A stretch of 64,000 nt of DNA from an uncultured Nesterenkonia sp. (GTDB lineage: Bacteria > Actinomycetota > Actinomycetes > Actinomycetales > Micrococcaceae): the NCBI GenBank assembly GCA_947494195.1, contig CANLUC010000004.1, forward strand, positions 1-64,000, read 5' to 3'. A program made the position numbers and the translations under genes. A model generated the notes under the pieces. That model searched no databases. It saw only the letters and a list, made by a program, of their open reading frames with translations, and was not told where the DNA came from. Below, in pieces: positions 42,520 through 50,595 of this stretch (its first letter is position 1; the number at the start of each line of letters is the position of its first letter).

Positions 42520-43137
42520 CTAGCTCCGGGCGATGTGCAGCAGACGGAAGCCCTTGGAGGTCTCCGCGCGGTCGCTGTGGAACTCACCTGCCGCGGCACT
42601 CAACATCTCGGTGATCCAGCTCAGCAGCGAGTCTGCGCCGAGGTTCTTCTGCACCACGAGCCAGGCTTCTCCGCCGGGCTGCAGCCGGGGCAGCCAGTGG
42701 TCAAGCAGGTCATGCAGGGCCTGCTTGCCCACCCTGATCGGGGGATTGGACCAGATGGTCTCGAAGTGCAGGTCGGAGGGGACGTCCTCGGGTGCCATCA
42801 CCCGGACATTGCTCAGTCCCAGTGCCGCGGCGTTCTCCGCGCACAGAGTCCGCGAGCGTTCGTTGACATCGACTGCCCAGACGGTCGCCTCCGGGGACCG
42901 CATGGCCAGCACCAGCGCGATAGGGCCCCAGCCGCACCCGATGTCCAGCAGGTTGCCCGTAGCCGCAGGATCCGGAGCGTGCTTGAGCAGCACCGCGGTG
43001 CCTTTGTCCACACCCTCGGGGGAGAAGATCCCGCCCGCGGTGTTGACCGCGACAGTGCGTCCGTCGAGCGTCACCTCCACTCGGCGACGCGTGAAGGGGC
43101 CCTCGGGAGAGGCGGAGAAATAATGCTGGGAGCTCAC
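42520..43137 (-). CDS. RsmC/RlmG-like SAM-dependent methyltransferase
   Basis: A 205-residue methyltransferase of the small-domain MTS group. The SAM motif LLDIGCGWGPIALVLAM, the acidic VWAVDVNERS strand end and the catalytic NPPIRVGK (an NPPxxxG motif that modifies exocyclic amino groups of bases) are present, followed by GGEAWLVVQKNLGADS. The likely substrate is rRNA guanine. The start is a GTG at 43137, with a -10 box 7 nt before it (leaderless). Confidence 0.88.
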   Translation of the reverse strand: MSSQHYFSASPEGPFTRRRVEVTLDGRTVAVNTAGGIFSPEGVDKGTAVLLKHAPDPAATGNLLDIGCGWGPIALVLAMRSPEATVWAVDVNERSRTLCAENAAALGLSNVRVMAPEDVPSDLHFETIWSNPPIRVGKQALHDLLDHWLPRLQPGGEAWLVVQKNLGADSLLSWITEMLSAAAGEFHSDRAETSKGFRLLHIARS

Positions 43138-43144
43138 AGGGTGA

Positions 43145-43150
43145 ATCGTA
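43145..43150 (-). promoter_or_regulatory. -10 box of methyltransferase gene
   Basis: TACGAT on the minus strand, 7 nt before the GTG at 43137. It lies 1 bp from an opposing -10 box (43152-43157), so the two promoters cannot be used at the same time. Confidence 0.55.
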
Positions 43151-43151
43151 G

Positions 43152-43157
43152 TAGACT
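43152..43157 (+). promoter_or_regulatory. -10 box of candidate leader transcript
   Basis: TAGACT, 7 nt before the ATG at 43165, the same hexamer and spacing as at moeA and the marR-type gene. Confidence 0.55.
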
Positions 43158-43164
43158 TGCCCTC

Positions 43165-43203
43165 ATGTGGATTCACCTGACGTACTCCCGCCCTCGCGGT
43201 TGA
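43165..43203 (+). CDS. Candidate 12-residue leader peptide upstream of hflX
   Basis: The leaderless frame MWIHLTYSRPRG begins exactly where transcription from the -10 box at 43152 should begin and ends with TGA. It is 177 bp before hflX. The last residues (SRPRG) are the kind of Arg/Pro-rich string that can slow ribosomes. A hairpin GCCGG...CCGGC lies shortly after it. In Listeria an hflX homologue is controlled by attenuation; a similar control here is speculation. Confidence 0.4.
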   Translation: MWIHLTYSRPRG

Positions 43204-43380
43204 GTCACCCCTCACCAGCCCGCCGGACGTCTGTGCCGGCGATGGAAGTCATCCACATCCTCGAACAAGTCCCGCAGCGTATCCACAAGGGCCCCGCACA
43301 CTTACTCGTGTCCGCGGCTGAACGTAGGATGGATACCCACAGCGGGCAGGGCCAGCCCGAAAACTGGTCCTAAGGAGATC

Positions 43381-45006
43381 ATGACCAAGCAGAACCACAC
43401 GCCAGACCCCTCAGGCGAGACCCCCGACGAGCAGGCAGCGCAGGACAACGTCCAGTCCTCGGTGGATGCCACCATCGAGCGGATCCTCGCCGCTGACCGA
43501 GCCCGCGACGAGGCCCCGACACGCACCACCCGGTTCGAGGCCGAGCCGGACTTCAAGCGCCGCGGCATTCTGGGGGAACAGGCGCGCGAGCTCGCGCAGG
43601 ACACCTCTCACTCCGACTCGGAGGGGGAGAACTACGACCTGCTCGAACGCCGCTCCCTGCGCCGCGTGGACGGGCTCTCCACCGAGCTCGAGGACGTCTC
43701 CGAGGTCGAGTACCGCCAGCTTCGACTCGAGCGCGTCGTGCTCGCCGGCCTCTGGGGCGAAGGAACCGTCGCCGAGGCGGAGTACTCGCTGCGCGAGCTT
43801 TCGGCCCTGGCCGAGACCGCTGGCTCCACCGTCCTGGATGGCTTCCTGCAGCGCCGGGCCAAGCCCGATCCCGGGACGTTCTTCGGCTCCGGCAAGGCCG
43901 AAGAGATCCGCGAGGCGGTGGCCGAGCTCGGCGCCGACACCGTGGTGGTCGACTCCGAGCTGGCGCCCTCCCAGCGCCGTGGACTGGAGGACATCGTCAA
44001 GGTCAAGGTCATCGACCGCACCGGCCTGATTCTGGACATCTTCGCCCAGCACGCCAAGTCCCGTGAGGGCAAGGCCCAGGTGGAGCTCGCTCAGATGGAG
44101 TACATGCTTCCGCGTCTGCGTGGCTGGGGCGAGTCGCTCTCCCGCCAGGCCGGTGGCCAGGTCGGCGGCGCCGGGGCAGGGATCGGCTCCCGCGGTCCCG
44201 GTGAGACCAAGATCGAGCTCGACCGCCGACGCATCAACAAGCGGATGGCGAAGCTGCGCCGCGACATCACGGCCATGAAGCCGGCCCGCGACGCCAAGCG
44301 TGCCAATCGCAAGCGCAATGCGGTGCCCTCGGTGGCCATCGCCGGCTACACCAACGCCGGCAAGTCCTCGCTGCTGAACCGGCTCACCGACGCCGGGGTG
44401 ATGGTGGAGAACGCCCTCTTCGCCACCCTGGATCCGACCACCCGCAAGGCGGTCACCCCCGACGGCATCGGCTACACGCTCTCGGACACGGTGGGCTTCG
44501 TCCGGCAGCTTCCGACTCAGCTCATCGAAGCCTTCCGCTCCACGCTGGAGGAGGTCGCCGATGCTGACCTGATCCTGCACGTGGTCGACGCCTCTCACCC
44601 CGAGCCGGAAGGCCAGATCCGCGCCGTACGCACGGTGCTGGCCGAGGTGGACGCCCACGAGGTGGACGAGATCATCGTGCTGAACAAAGCCGACCTCGCG
44701 GACTGGGACGTGGTGGAACGGATTCGCCGTCGCGAACCACACACGATCGTGGTCTCGGCGCACACCGGTGAGGGGATCGAGGAGCTCCGCGAGCTGATCA
44801 GCAACTCCATCCCGCGGCCCAGCGTGCCGCTGGACCTCATGGTGCCCTACGCCCAGGGCGACGTCGTCTCCCGGCTGCATGCCGAGGACGCCGAGATCCT
44901 CTCCACCGAGTACCTCGAGGAAGGCACCTTGTTGAAGGTCCTGGTCCGCCGCGAACTGGTGGCAGACCTCTCGGAGTACCAGGTCCAGCCCGAGCCGAAG
45001 GCTTGA
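43381..45006 (+). CDS. hflX: GTPase HflX (ribosome-splitting factor)
   Basis: A 541-residue translational GTPase that splits stalled or hibernating ribosomes and can give resistance to some ribosome-targeting drugs. Order of parts: about 100 acidic, disordered N-terminal residues; the HflX N domain (DPGTFFGSGKAEEI); the glycine-rich linker (GGQVGGAGAGIGSRGPGETKIELDRR); and the G domain with G1 GYTNAGKSS, G3 DTVGF and G4 NKAD. AGGAG lies 3 nt before the ATG. The next gene begins at the stop codon. Confidence 0.95.
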   Translation: MTKQNHTPDPSGETPDEQAAQDNVQSSVDATIERILAADRARDEAPTRTTRFEAEPDFKRRGILGEQARELAQDTSHSDSEGENYDLLERRSLRRVDGLSTELEDVSEVEYRQLRLERVVLAGLWGEGTVAEAEYSLRELSALAETAGSTVLDGFLQRRAKPDPGTFFGSGKAEEIREAVAELGADTVVVDSELAPSQRRGLEDIVKVKVIDRTGLILDIFAQHAKSREGKAQVELAQMEYMLPRLRGWGESLSRQAGGQVGGAGAGIGSRGPGETKIELDRRRINKRMAKLRRDITAMKPARDAKRANRKRNAVPSVAIAGYTNAGKSSLLNRLTDAGVMVENALFATLDPTTRKAVTPDGIGYTLSDTVGFVRQLPTQLIEAFRSTLEEVADADLILHVVDASHPEPEGQIRAVRTVLAEVDAHEVDEIIVLNKADLADWDVVERIRRREPHTIVVSAHTGEGIEELRELISNSIPRPSVPLDLMVPYAQGDVVSRLHAEDAEILSTEYLEEGTLLKVLVRRELVADLSEYQVQPEPKA

Positions 45007-45008
45007 GC

Positions 45009-47036
45009 GTGCCCACCACCCGGTCCACCGGGCACCGGGAGACCACCGAGCTGCTTGGCCGGGCGGTGAGCGCCATGGGCGGCGTCGAGCGTCCGGGGCA
45101 GGTGACCATGGCCGAACACGTCGCCATGGCCCTGCGCAAGCGCCGGCACCTGCTGGTTCAGGCCGGCACCGGCACGGGCAAGTCCCTGGCCTACCTGGTG
45201 CCCGCCGTGGTCCACGCGCTGGACGCCGAGAAGCCCGTGCTCATCTCCACCGCCACATTGGCTCTGCAGGCCCAGATCATGGGCCGAGACCTGCCGAGGC
45301 TGTTGGAGAACATCGCCGATCACGTGGACCGACCGGTGGACGTCGCGCTGGTCAAGGGCCGCTCGAATTATGTGTGCAAGCACAAGATCGATGGCGGCTT
45401 CCCCGAAGACGACGACGAGCAGGCCCTCTTCTCCTTCGCCGATGAGCCGGGCCCCGGCGCCACCGCGCTGGAGCCTGGTTCGCAGCTGGGCCGCGAGATC
45501 GTCACCCTGCGCGAATGGGCGGAGGTCACTGAGACCGGTGACCGCGACGATCTGCCCACGGGCGTCACCGACCGCGCCTGGCGGCACGTCTCGGTCAACG
45601 CGGTGGACTGCATCGGCGCCCGCAAATGCCCCATGGCCGCCGAGTGCTTCTCCGAACGCGCCCGCGAGAAGGCCAAGGACGCCGACCTGGTCGTCACCAA
45701 CCACGCGATGCTCGCGATCGACGCCTTCGAGGGGCTTGATGTGCTGCCCGATCACGATGCCGTCATCGTCGATGAGGCCCATGAGCTCGCAGACCGCGTC
45801 ACCTCCGCCGTCACCGCCCAGCTCTCGGCCCAGATGATCAAGGCTGCCGCCTCCTCGGCCCGCCGGCATACCGCGATCAACGTGGAGGCCCTGCAGAGCG
45901 CAGGCACGGCTGTAGAAGCTGCCTTCCACCGCGTGGACTCGGGACTGCTGGCCCGCGGTCTCAATCCTCAGCAGCGCGAGGCCGTGGAGCTGGCCCGCAA
46001 CGCCGCCCGCACCGCGCTCTCGGATTCCAAGCCCTCCGGCGACGGCGAGGCGGACCCGGGCCGAAGCACGGCGCGGTCCCGCATGCAGGCCGTGCTCGAG
46101 ACCGCCAACCGTATCCTGGAGTCTCCGGAGACCCCGGATGTCGTCTGGCTCAACAGGCAGGGATCCTTCGTCCCGGGACGCGGCTACCAGGAGGCCGACC
46201 TCGAGGAGCCGCCGATCATCTACGTGGCTCCCACCTCGGTGGCCGGGCGGCTGCGCGAAGGACTCTTCGGAGACCGCACGGTCATCCTCACCTCAGCCAC
46301 CCTGACCATCGGCGACAGCTTCGACCCGGTGGCCGGAGCACTCGGCCTGGCCGGCGAGAAGGCCCCCGCCTGGGACGCCGTCGATGTGGGAAGTCCGTTC
46401 GACTACCCCAAGCAGGGTGTGCTCTACGTCGCCAAGCACCTGCCAGCACCTTCGATGAACACCGCCCAGGCGCAGCGCGATGAACTCGCCGGGCTCATCG
46501 AGGCCTCGCGCGGGGCCACCCTGGCGCTGTTCTCCTCACGCCGTGCCGCCGAGGACGCCGCAGAAGACCTCCGCCAGCGCCTCGACGTCCCGATCCTCTG
46601 CCAGGGCGATTCCACGATGTCCGCGCTGGTGCGCGAATTCGCCGAGGATGAGGAGACCTGCCTCTTCGGCACCATGAGCCTCTGGCAGGGAGTCGACGTC
46701 CCGGGACGGGCCTGCCGGCTCGTGGCGATCGACCGCATCCCGTTCCCTCGCCCGGACGATCCGCTGCTCAGCGCGCGCAGCCAGGAGGTGGCGAAGAACG
46801 GCGGCAACGGCTTCATGCAGGTCGCCGCCACCCACGCGGCAACCCGACTGGCTCAGGGTGCGGGCCGGCTGATCCGCACCTCTGAGGACAAGGGCGTGCT
46901 GGCGATCCTCGATTCACGCCTGGCCACCGCGCGCTATGGCGGCTTCCTCAAGCGCTCCATGCCCGACTTCTGGCCCACGGTCAACGGCGATCTCGCCCGC
47001 GGTGCACTGAGCAGACTCGCCGACCTGGAGCGTTAG
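45009..47036 (+). CDS. DinG/YoaA-like ATP-dependent DNA helicase
   Basis: A 675-residue superfamily-2 helicase of the XPD/DinG type. It has Walker A QAGTGTGKSLAYL, an iron-sulfur cluster region (YVCKHK, then CIGARKCPMAAEC), DEAH box VIVDEAHEL, and C-terminal motifs SLWQGVDVPG and GAGRLIRTSEDKGVLAILDSR. Such helicases process R-loops and repair intermediates. The GTG at 45009 has GAAGG 7 nt upstream; a TTG at 45003 is possible. The last 123 bp overlap the convergent vanY-like gene. Confidence 0.9.
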   Translation: MPTTRSTGHRETTELLGRAVSAMGGVERPGQVTMAEHVAMALRKRRHLLVQAGTGTGKSLAYLVPAVVHALDAEKPVLISTATLALQAQIMGRDLPRLLENIADHVDRPVDVALVKGRSNYVCKHKIDGGFPEDDDEQALFSFADEPGPGATALEPGSQLGREIVTLREWAEVTETGDRDDLPTGVTDRAWRHVSVNAVDCIGARKCPMAAECFSERAREKAKDADLVVTNHAMLAIDAFEGLDVLPDHDAVIVDEAHELADRVTSAVTAQLSAQMIKAAASSARRHTAINVEALQSAGTAVEAAFHRVDSGLLARGLNPQQREAVELARNAARTALSDSKPSGDGEADPGRSTARSRMQAVLETANRILESPETPDVVWLNRQGSFVPGRGYQEADLEEPPIIYVAPTSVAGRLREGLFGDRTVILTSATLTIGDSFDPVAGALGLAGEKAPAWDAVDVGSPFDYPKQGVLYVAKHLPAPSMNTAQAQRDELAGLIEASRGATLALFSSRRAAEDAAEDLRQRLDVPILCQGDSTMSALVREFAEDEETCLFGTMSLWQGVDVPGRACRLVAIDRIPFPRPDDPLLSARSQEVAKNGGNGFMQVAATHAATRLAQGAGRLIRTSEDKGVLAILDSRLATARYGGFLKRSMPDFWPTVNGDLARGALSRLADLER

Positions 47037-47837
47037 TCCGGCACGGTAGTCCGTGGTGGAGGGCTCGGCCTCGCCGGGCGCGTAAGCCTCGGCGTAATCC
47101 GGGGCCGGCGCAACGTCCCAGAATTCCTCCAGGGTGAGTCCGCTCGCGTGGACCTCCTGTGCGGTCTCCGTGCCGAGGTACCGGAGATGCCAGGGCTCGT
47201 AGGCGAAGCCCGTGATCTCCTCAACGCCCTCTGGGTACCGGATGATGAAGCCAGACTCGTGCGAATGATCCGCCAGCCACTGTCCCTGCTCAGAGTCGCC
47301 GAAGCAGGGGCGCAGATAGCACTCCCGGTCCTGCAGGTCGGCCACGTCCACGGCCAGGCCGGTCTGGTGCTCGGAATGCCCCGGCCGCGCGCTGACCCGG
47401 TCCGCAGCCTCAGGGCCGTCCTCGAGGCGTCGCTGCTCATACAGCGCCTTCTGGAAGTCCCCGTCGCGGTAGGCGGTGGTCGCCCAGAGATCGATCCCCT
47501 CCTCGGCCGCCGCCGCATGGAGCTCCTCGTAGGCTGCGGCAGCTTCCTCGCGCAGGCGAGCGTCGGCGAACTCGTGAGGCGCGTCTACGGTGCGCAGGTC
47601 ATCAGGCGCGTAGTCCCGGGGACTCAGCGGATTCTGCTTGTTCACCAGCACGTGGACGGAGTCGGGGCTCTCCTGCGCGGGCGCGGGCTCCCGTTCCATC
47701 TCGGTGGGGACGTCTGACGTGGAGCTTTCCTCGCGTCCCGCAACCTGAGATTTCTCCTCGCCCGCTACCATCAACAGGAGAGTCACGCAGGCGGCCACCG
47801 CCAGGATGCGCGTCAGGAGAACGTTACGGGTAGCCAC
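46914..47837 (-). CDS. D-alanyl-D-alanine carboxypeptidase, VanY-like (M15)
   Basis: A 307-residue exported peptidase. An N-terminal hydrophobic segment (NVLLTRILAVAACVTLLLMVAG) serves as signal or anchor and is followed by an acidic linker. The M15B catalytic region has SARPGHSEHQTGLAVDVAD (zinc His and Asp ligands) and EPWHLRYLG (second His). It would trim D-Ala from peptidoglycan stems. The GTG at 47837 follows a -10 box by 8 nt. The frame runs 41 codons into the antisense of the helicase gene, so its C-terminal tail may be fortuitous. Confidence 0.82.
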   Translation of the reverse strand: MATRNVLLTRILAVAACVTLLLMVAGEEKSQVAGREESSTSDVPTEMEREPAPAQESPDSVHVLVNKQNPLSPRDYAPDDLRTVDAPHEFADARLREEAAAAYEELHAAAAEEGIDLWATTAYRDGDFQKALYEQRRLEDGPEAADRVSARPGHSEHQTGLAVDVADLQDRECYLRPCFGDSEQGQWLADHSHESGFIIRYPEGVEEITGFAYEPWHLRYLGTETAQEVHASGLTLEEFWDVAPAPDYAEAYAPGEAEPSTTDYRAGLTLQVGESAQCTAGEIAVDRGPEVGHGALEEAAIARGGQA

Positions 47838-47845
47838 GCTAGGAG

Positions 47846-47851
47846 ATCGTA
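47846..47851 (-). promoter_or_regulatory. -10 box, vanY-like gene
   Basis: TACGAT on the minus strand, 8 nt before the GTG at 47837. It lies only about 5 bp from the start of the divergent capA-like gene. Confidence 0.4.
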
Positions 47852-47855
47852 GACG

Positions 47856-49154
47856 ATGGCGGATGCACAGAGCGCCAGGGGCTCGTTCCCCGGGTTCCTC
47901 ACCTGGGTGCTGGCGGCGGCGCTCGCACTCTCCGGCTGCGCCAATGCCGAGGGCGGCAACGGCAACGGCGACGACGACGCTGCGGACGAACGGCCCGCGT
48001 CCGGAGAGCCTGCGCCTGGAGAGTCCGCGCCCGAAGAATCCGCGTCCAATGAGTTCACCATCGCGGCCACCGGCGACGTGCTTCTGCACGACAACATCCT
48101 TGAAGAGGCCGTAGAGATCGCCGAAGAGCAGGACTACTCGTTCTCTCCGCTGATGCGCGGAGTCGAAGACCTCATCGCCGGTGCGGACCTGGCGCTGTGT
48201 GGACTGGAGGTGCCGATCGCACCGGAAGGCGTGGATCCGGTCGGATACCCGGTGTTCGCCGCCCCGCCGGAGATCGCCGCCGATCTCGCCGAGGTTGGAT
48301 TCGACGGCTGCGCCACCGCCAATAACCATTCCTTCGACCAGGGCGCCGACGGTCAGGAACGCACGCTCGAGGCCCTCGACGAGGCCGGTCTCGGACATGC
48401 AGGCACCGCGCGCACCCCAGCCGAAGCGTCCGAGCCCCAGCTCTACACGCTGGAACGCGGCGGCAGGGAGGTGACCGTGGCGCACCTGGCCACGACCATG
48501 CTGCACAACCAGGGGTACCCGCCTCCGGAGGATGAGCCCTGGCGGGTCTCCGATGTCAGCCCCGAGGAGCTCACCGAGCAGGCTGCCCGAGCGCGTCGGG
48601 AGGGCGCCGACGTCGTCGTCGCCTCGGTGCACTGGGGCGAGGAGTACACCGCTGCACCCTCGCGGGCCCAGCGGGACTACGGTGAGCAGCTCGCAGCCGG
48701 GGGCGAGATCGACGCGGTCTTCGGCAGCCATCCCCACACGCCTCAGCCGATGGAGCGCCTCGACGGAGGCCCGGCGGAGGAGGGCATGTGGGTCGTGTGG
48801 TCCATGGGCAACTTCCTCTCCAACCAGGACGAGGCCTGCTGTGCCCCAGAGACTGCCAGCGGCACGGTCGCCTACGCCACCGTGGAGGTCGACGACGACG
48901 GCGCCCGGGTCAGCTCCATGGACTGGCTGCCGGTGACCGTGGACAGGGGACCGACCGACGATGAGCCCCACCGCGGGATCTGGCCGCTGCGCGACCTGGC
49001 CGAGGGAGAGGTTCCTGCGGCGGTGGAGCTCAGTGAGCGGACCATTGCCGATCGGTGGACGGGTGTGCTCGACGTGATGACGGACCGAGAGCTGCGCGAG
49101 CAGCCACCCTCGCCCACCGGGGACGAGCCCACGGTGGTTCCGCGCAGCGGGTAG
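47856..49154 (+). CDS. CapA-family lipoprotein (metallophosphatase fold)
   Basis: A 432-residue protein of the CapA/PgsA capsule family. The signal MADAQSARGSFPGFLTWVLAAALALSGCAN ends in a lipobox Cys; an acidic, repetitive Glu/Pro/Ser linker follows. The metallophosphatase-like core has FTIAATGDVLLHDN, LALCGLEVPI, CATANNHSFDQGADG, VVASVHWGEEY and VFGSHPHTPQP. CapA in other bacteria helps poly-gamma-glutamate export, but no capB or capC is near, so the substrate is uncertain. AGGAG is 10 nt before the ATG. Confidence 0.87.
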   Translation: MADAQSARGSFPGFLTWVLAAALALSGCANAEGGNGNGDDDAADERPASGEPAPGESAPEESASNEFTIAATGDVLLHDNILEEAVEIAEEQDYSFSPLMRGVEDLIAGADLALCGLEVPIAPEGVDPVGYPVFAAPPEIAADLAEVGFDGCATANNHSFDQGADGQERTLEALDEAGLGHAGTARTPAEASEPQLYTLERGGREVTVAHLATTMLHNQGYPPPEDEPWRVSDVSPEELTEQAARARREGADVVVASVHWGEEYTAAPSRAQRDYGEQLAAGGEIDAVFGSHPHTPQPMERLDGGPAEEGMWVVWSMGNFLSNQDEACCAPETASGTVAYATVEVDDDGARVSSMDWLPVTVDRGPTDDEPHRGIWPLRDLAEGEVPAAVELSERTIADRWTGVLDVMTDRELREQPPSPTGDEPTVVPRSG

Positions 49155-49180
49155 CGGAGACCTCGCTCAGAGGCTGCGAC

Positions 49181-49900
49181 TCAAAGGCTGCGCAGCACGG
49201 TGACGACCTTGCCCATGATGGTGGACTCGTCGCCGAGGATCGGTTCGTACTGTCGGTTCTGCGGCAGCAGCCAGACGTGGCCGTCGCGGCGCTTGAGCGT
49301 CTTCACGGTTGCCTCGTCCTCCAGCAGCGCGGCCACGATGTCGCCGTTCTCCGCGGTGTTCTGCCGCCGCACCACGACCCAGTCTCCTTCGAAGATGCCG
49401 GCCTCAATCATTGAGTCACCGCGGACCTGGAGCATGAAGAGCTCGCCCTCGCCGGTGAGCTGACGCGGCAGCGGCATGATGTCCTCGACCTGCTGATCCG
49501 CGAGGATCGGCCCGCCTGCGGCGATCTGCCCGACCATGGGGATCTCGGAGATCCGGCTGTCCGACTGCACCCGGTACCCCTGCAGGTCGACCACGGTGTC
49601 CTCGGTCGGGTGCTCGGCCTCCGGGACGGGCTCGCTCAGCAGCAGCTTGCCCGTGGAGTCGCGCAGCACCTCCATGGCGCGCGGACGCCCGGGCACTCGC
49701 ATCAGGTACCCCAGCTCCTGGAGACGTGCCAGCTGGTGGGTCACCGAGGAGAGCGAGGCCAGGCCGCAGGCGTCACCGATCTCGCGCATCGACGGCGGGT
49801 AGCTGCGCTCGGCGAGAGACGCCTGGATGACGTCGACGATCTGCCGCTGCCGATCCGTCAGTCGCGGCGCCGCCGATGTGCCTTTGGTGTCCTGCGCCAT
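49181..49900 (-). CDS. lexA: SOS repressor LexA
   Basis: A 239-residue repressor. The N-terminal winged helix ([53 protein letters not shown]) binds SOS boxes. The self-cleavage site is the Ala-Gly in [11 protein letters not shown], and the catalytic pair is Ser in RGDSMIEAG and Lys in DEATVKTL. An extended linker (residues about 70-110) is typical of actinobacteria. AGGAGG precedes the ATG. The divergent LysM gene carries an SOS box. Confidence 0.97.
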   Translation of the reverse strand: MAQDTKGTSAAPRLTDRQRQIVDVIQASLAERSYPPSMREIGDACGLASLSSVTHQLARLQELGYLMRVPGRPRAMEVLRDSTGKLLLSEPVPEAEHPTEDTVVDLQGYRVQSDSRISEIPMVGQIAAGGPILADQQVEDIMPLPRQLTGEGELFMLQVRGDSMIEAGIFEGDWVVVRRQNTAENGDIVAALLEDEATVKTLKRRDGHVWLLPQNRQYEPILGDESTIMGKVVTVLRSL

Positions 49901-50074
49901 TGCCGCCTCCTGGTTGCGTCGCCGTCCGTGTCAGACCCTGCTGATGGACTGTTCACGGTGAGATTCGGATCGAAGATCACTTCGAACTTGGCGCTCAGGT
50001 TACGCGAAACCGTAGAGATATTCCATTGATTCCGCGGCGAGTCTGGCCAAGCTTCGAAACTATGTGCTAGAAAT

Positions 50075-50090
50075 AGAACACACGTTCGAT
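50075..50090. promoter_or_regulatory. LexA SOS box in the lexA-LysM gene interval
   Basis: AGAACACACGTTCGAT keeps the GAAC-N4-GTTC core of the actinobacterial SOS box. It ends 16 bp before the LysM gene start. A weaker box-like sequence, TCGAAACTATGTGCTA (50053-50068), lies beside it. Confidence 0.8.
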
Positions 50091-50106
50091 TGAAAGGTTC
50101 TTCCCC

Positions 50107-50535
50107 ATGCGTACAGCACAGCTTGCTCTTGCACCTGTTGTCACCGCGCCCAGCGTCTCCGCAGCATCCACTCCTGCGGCGCGCGTCACTGAACCACACA
50201 GCCACGCCTCTTCGGCCGGCGCCATGAACCTCACCCGGCGCGGACGCTTCCTGCTGCTCGGCCTCCCCACCTTGGCCGCACTGGCCTTCCTGCTTCTGGG
50301 CGCCATGATGCTGGCCACTTCGCTGCTGAACCAGGCCCAGGCCTCCTCGGCCGAGGCCCCAGGCGTCGAAGCGCAGGTCATCACCGTGGGTGCGGGGGAC
50401 ACGCTCTGGAGCGTGGCCAACGCCGTGGAGTCCGAGGAGCGCACCCAGGTGCTCATCGGACAGATCGCTGAACTCAATGACCTGAGTTCCTCCGAGCTCA
50501 CCCCGGGCCAGGAGCTCTTCGTCCCGGTGGACTGA
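50107..50535 (+). CDS. SOS-controlled LysM membrane protein (DivS/ChiZ-like)
   Basis: A 142-residue protein with a Pro/Ala-rich cytoplasmic N-terminus, one membrane segment (about residues 56-78) and a C-terminal LysM domain (about 92-140, VGAGDTLWSVANAVESEERTQVLIGQIAELNDLSSSELTPGQELFVP). A LysM protein divergent from lexA and carrying an SOS box is the arrangement of Rv2719c/ChiZ and DivS, which delay division during DNA damage. The same role is inferred here from position, topology and SOS control. Confidence 0.85.
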   Translation: MRTAQLALAPVVTAPSVSAASTPAARVTEPHSHASSAGAMNLTRRGRFLLLGLPTLAALAFLLLGAMMLATSLLNQAQASSAEAPGVEAQVITVGAGDTLWSVANAVESEERTQVLIGQIAELNDLSSSELTPGQELFVPVD

Positions 50536-50583
50536 CTGAGCCGGTGTCAGAGTCAGTCCCCGCCCTCCCTGGCGGCGGATGAC

Positions 50584-50589
50584 TAGACT
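50584..50589 (+). promoter_or_regulatory. -10 box, leaderless his operon
   Basis: TAGACT, 6 nt before the hisC GTG at 50596. No ribosome-binding motif is seen. Confidence 0.6.
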
Positions 50590-50595
50590 GGTGCG

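Noticed and set aside
47838-48971. Upstream extension of the vanY-like frame through capA
   Set aside because: The signal-anchor sequence begins at 47837; the rest is antisense to capA.
50560-50575. Short hairpin after the LysM gene as terminator
   Set aside because: The stem is only 5 bp (CCGCC/GGCGG) without a T run; too weak to claim.
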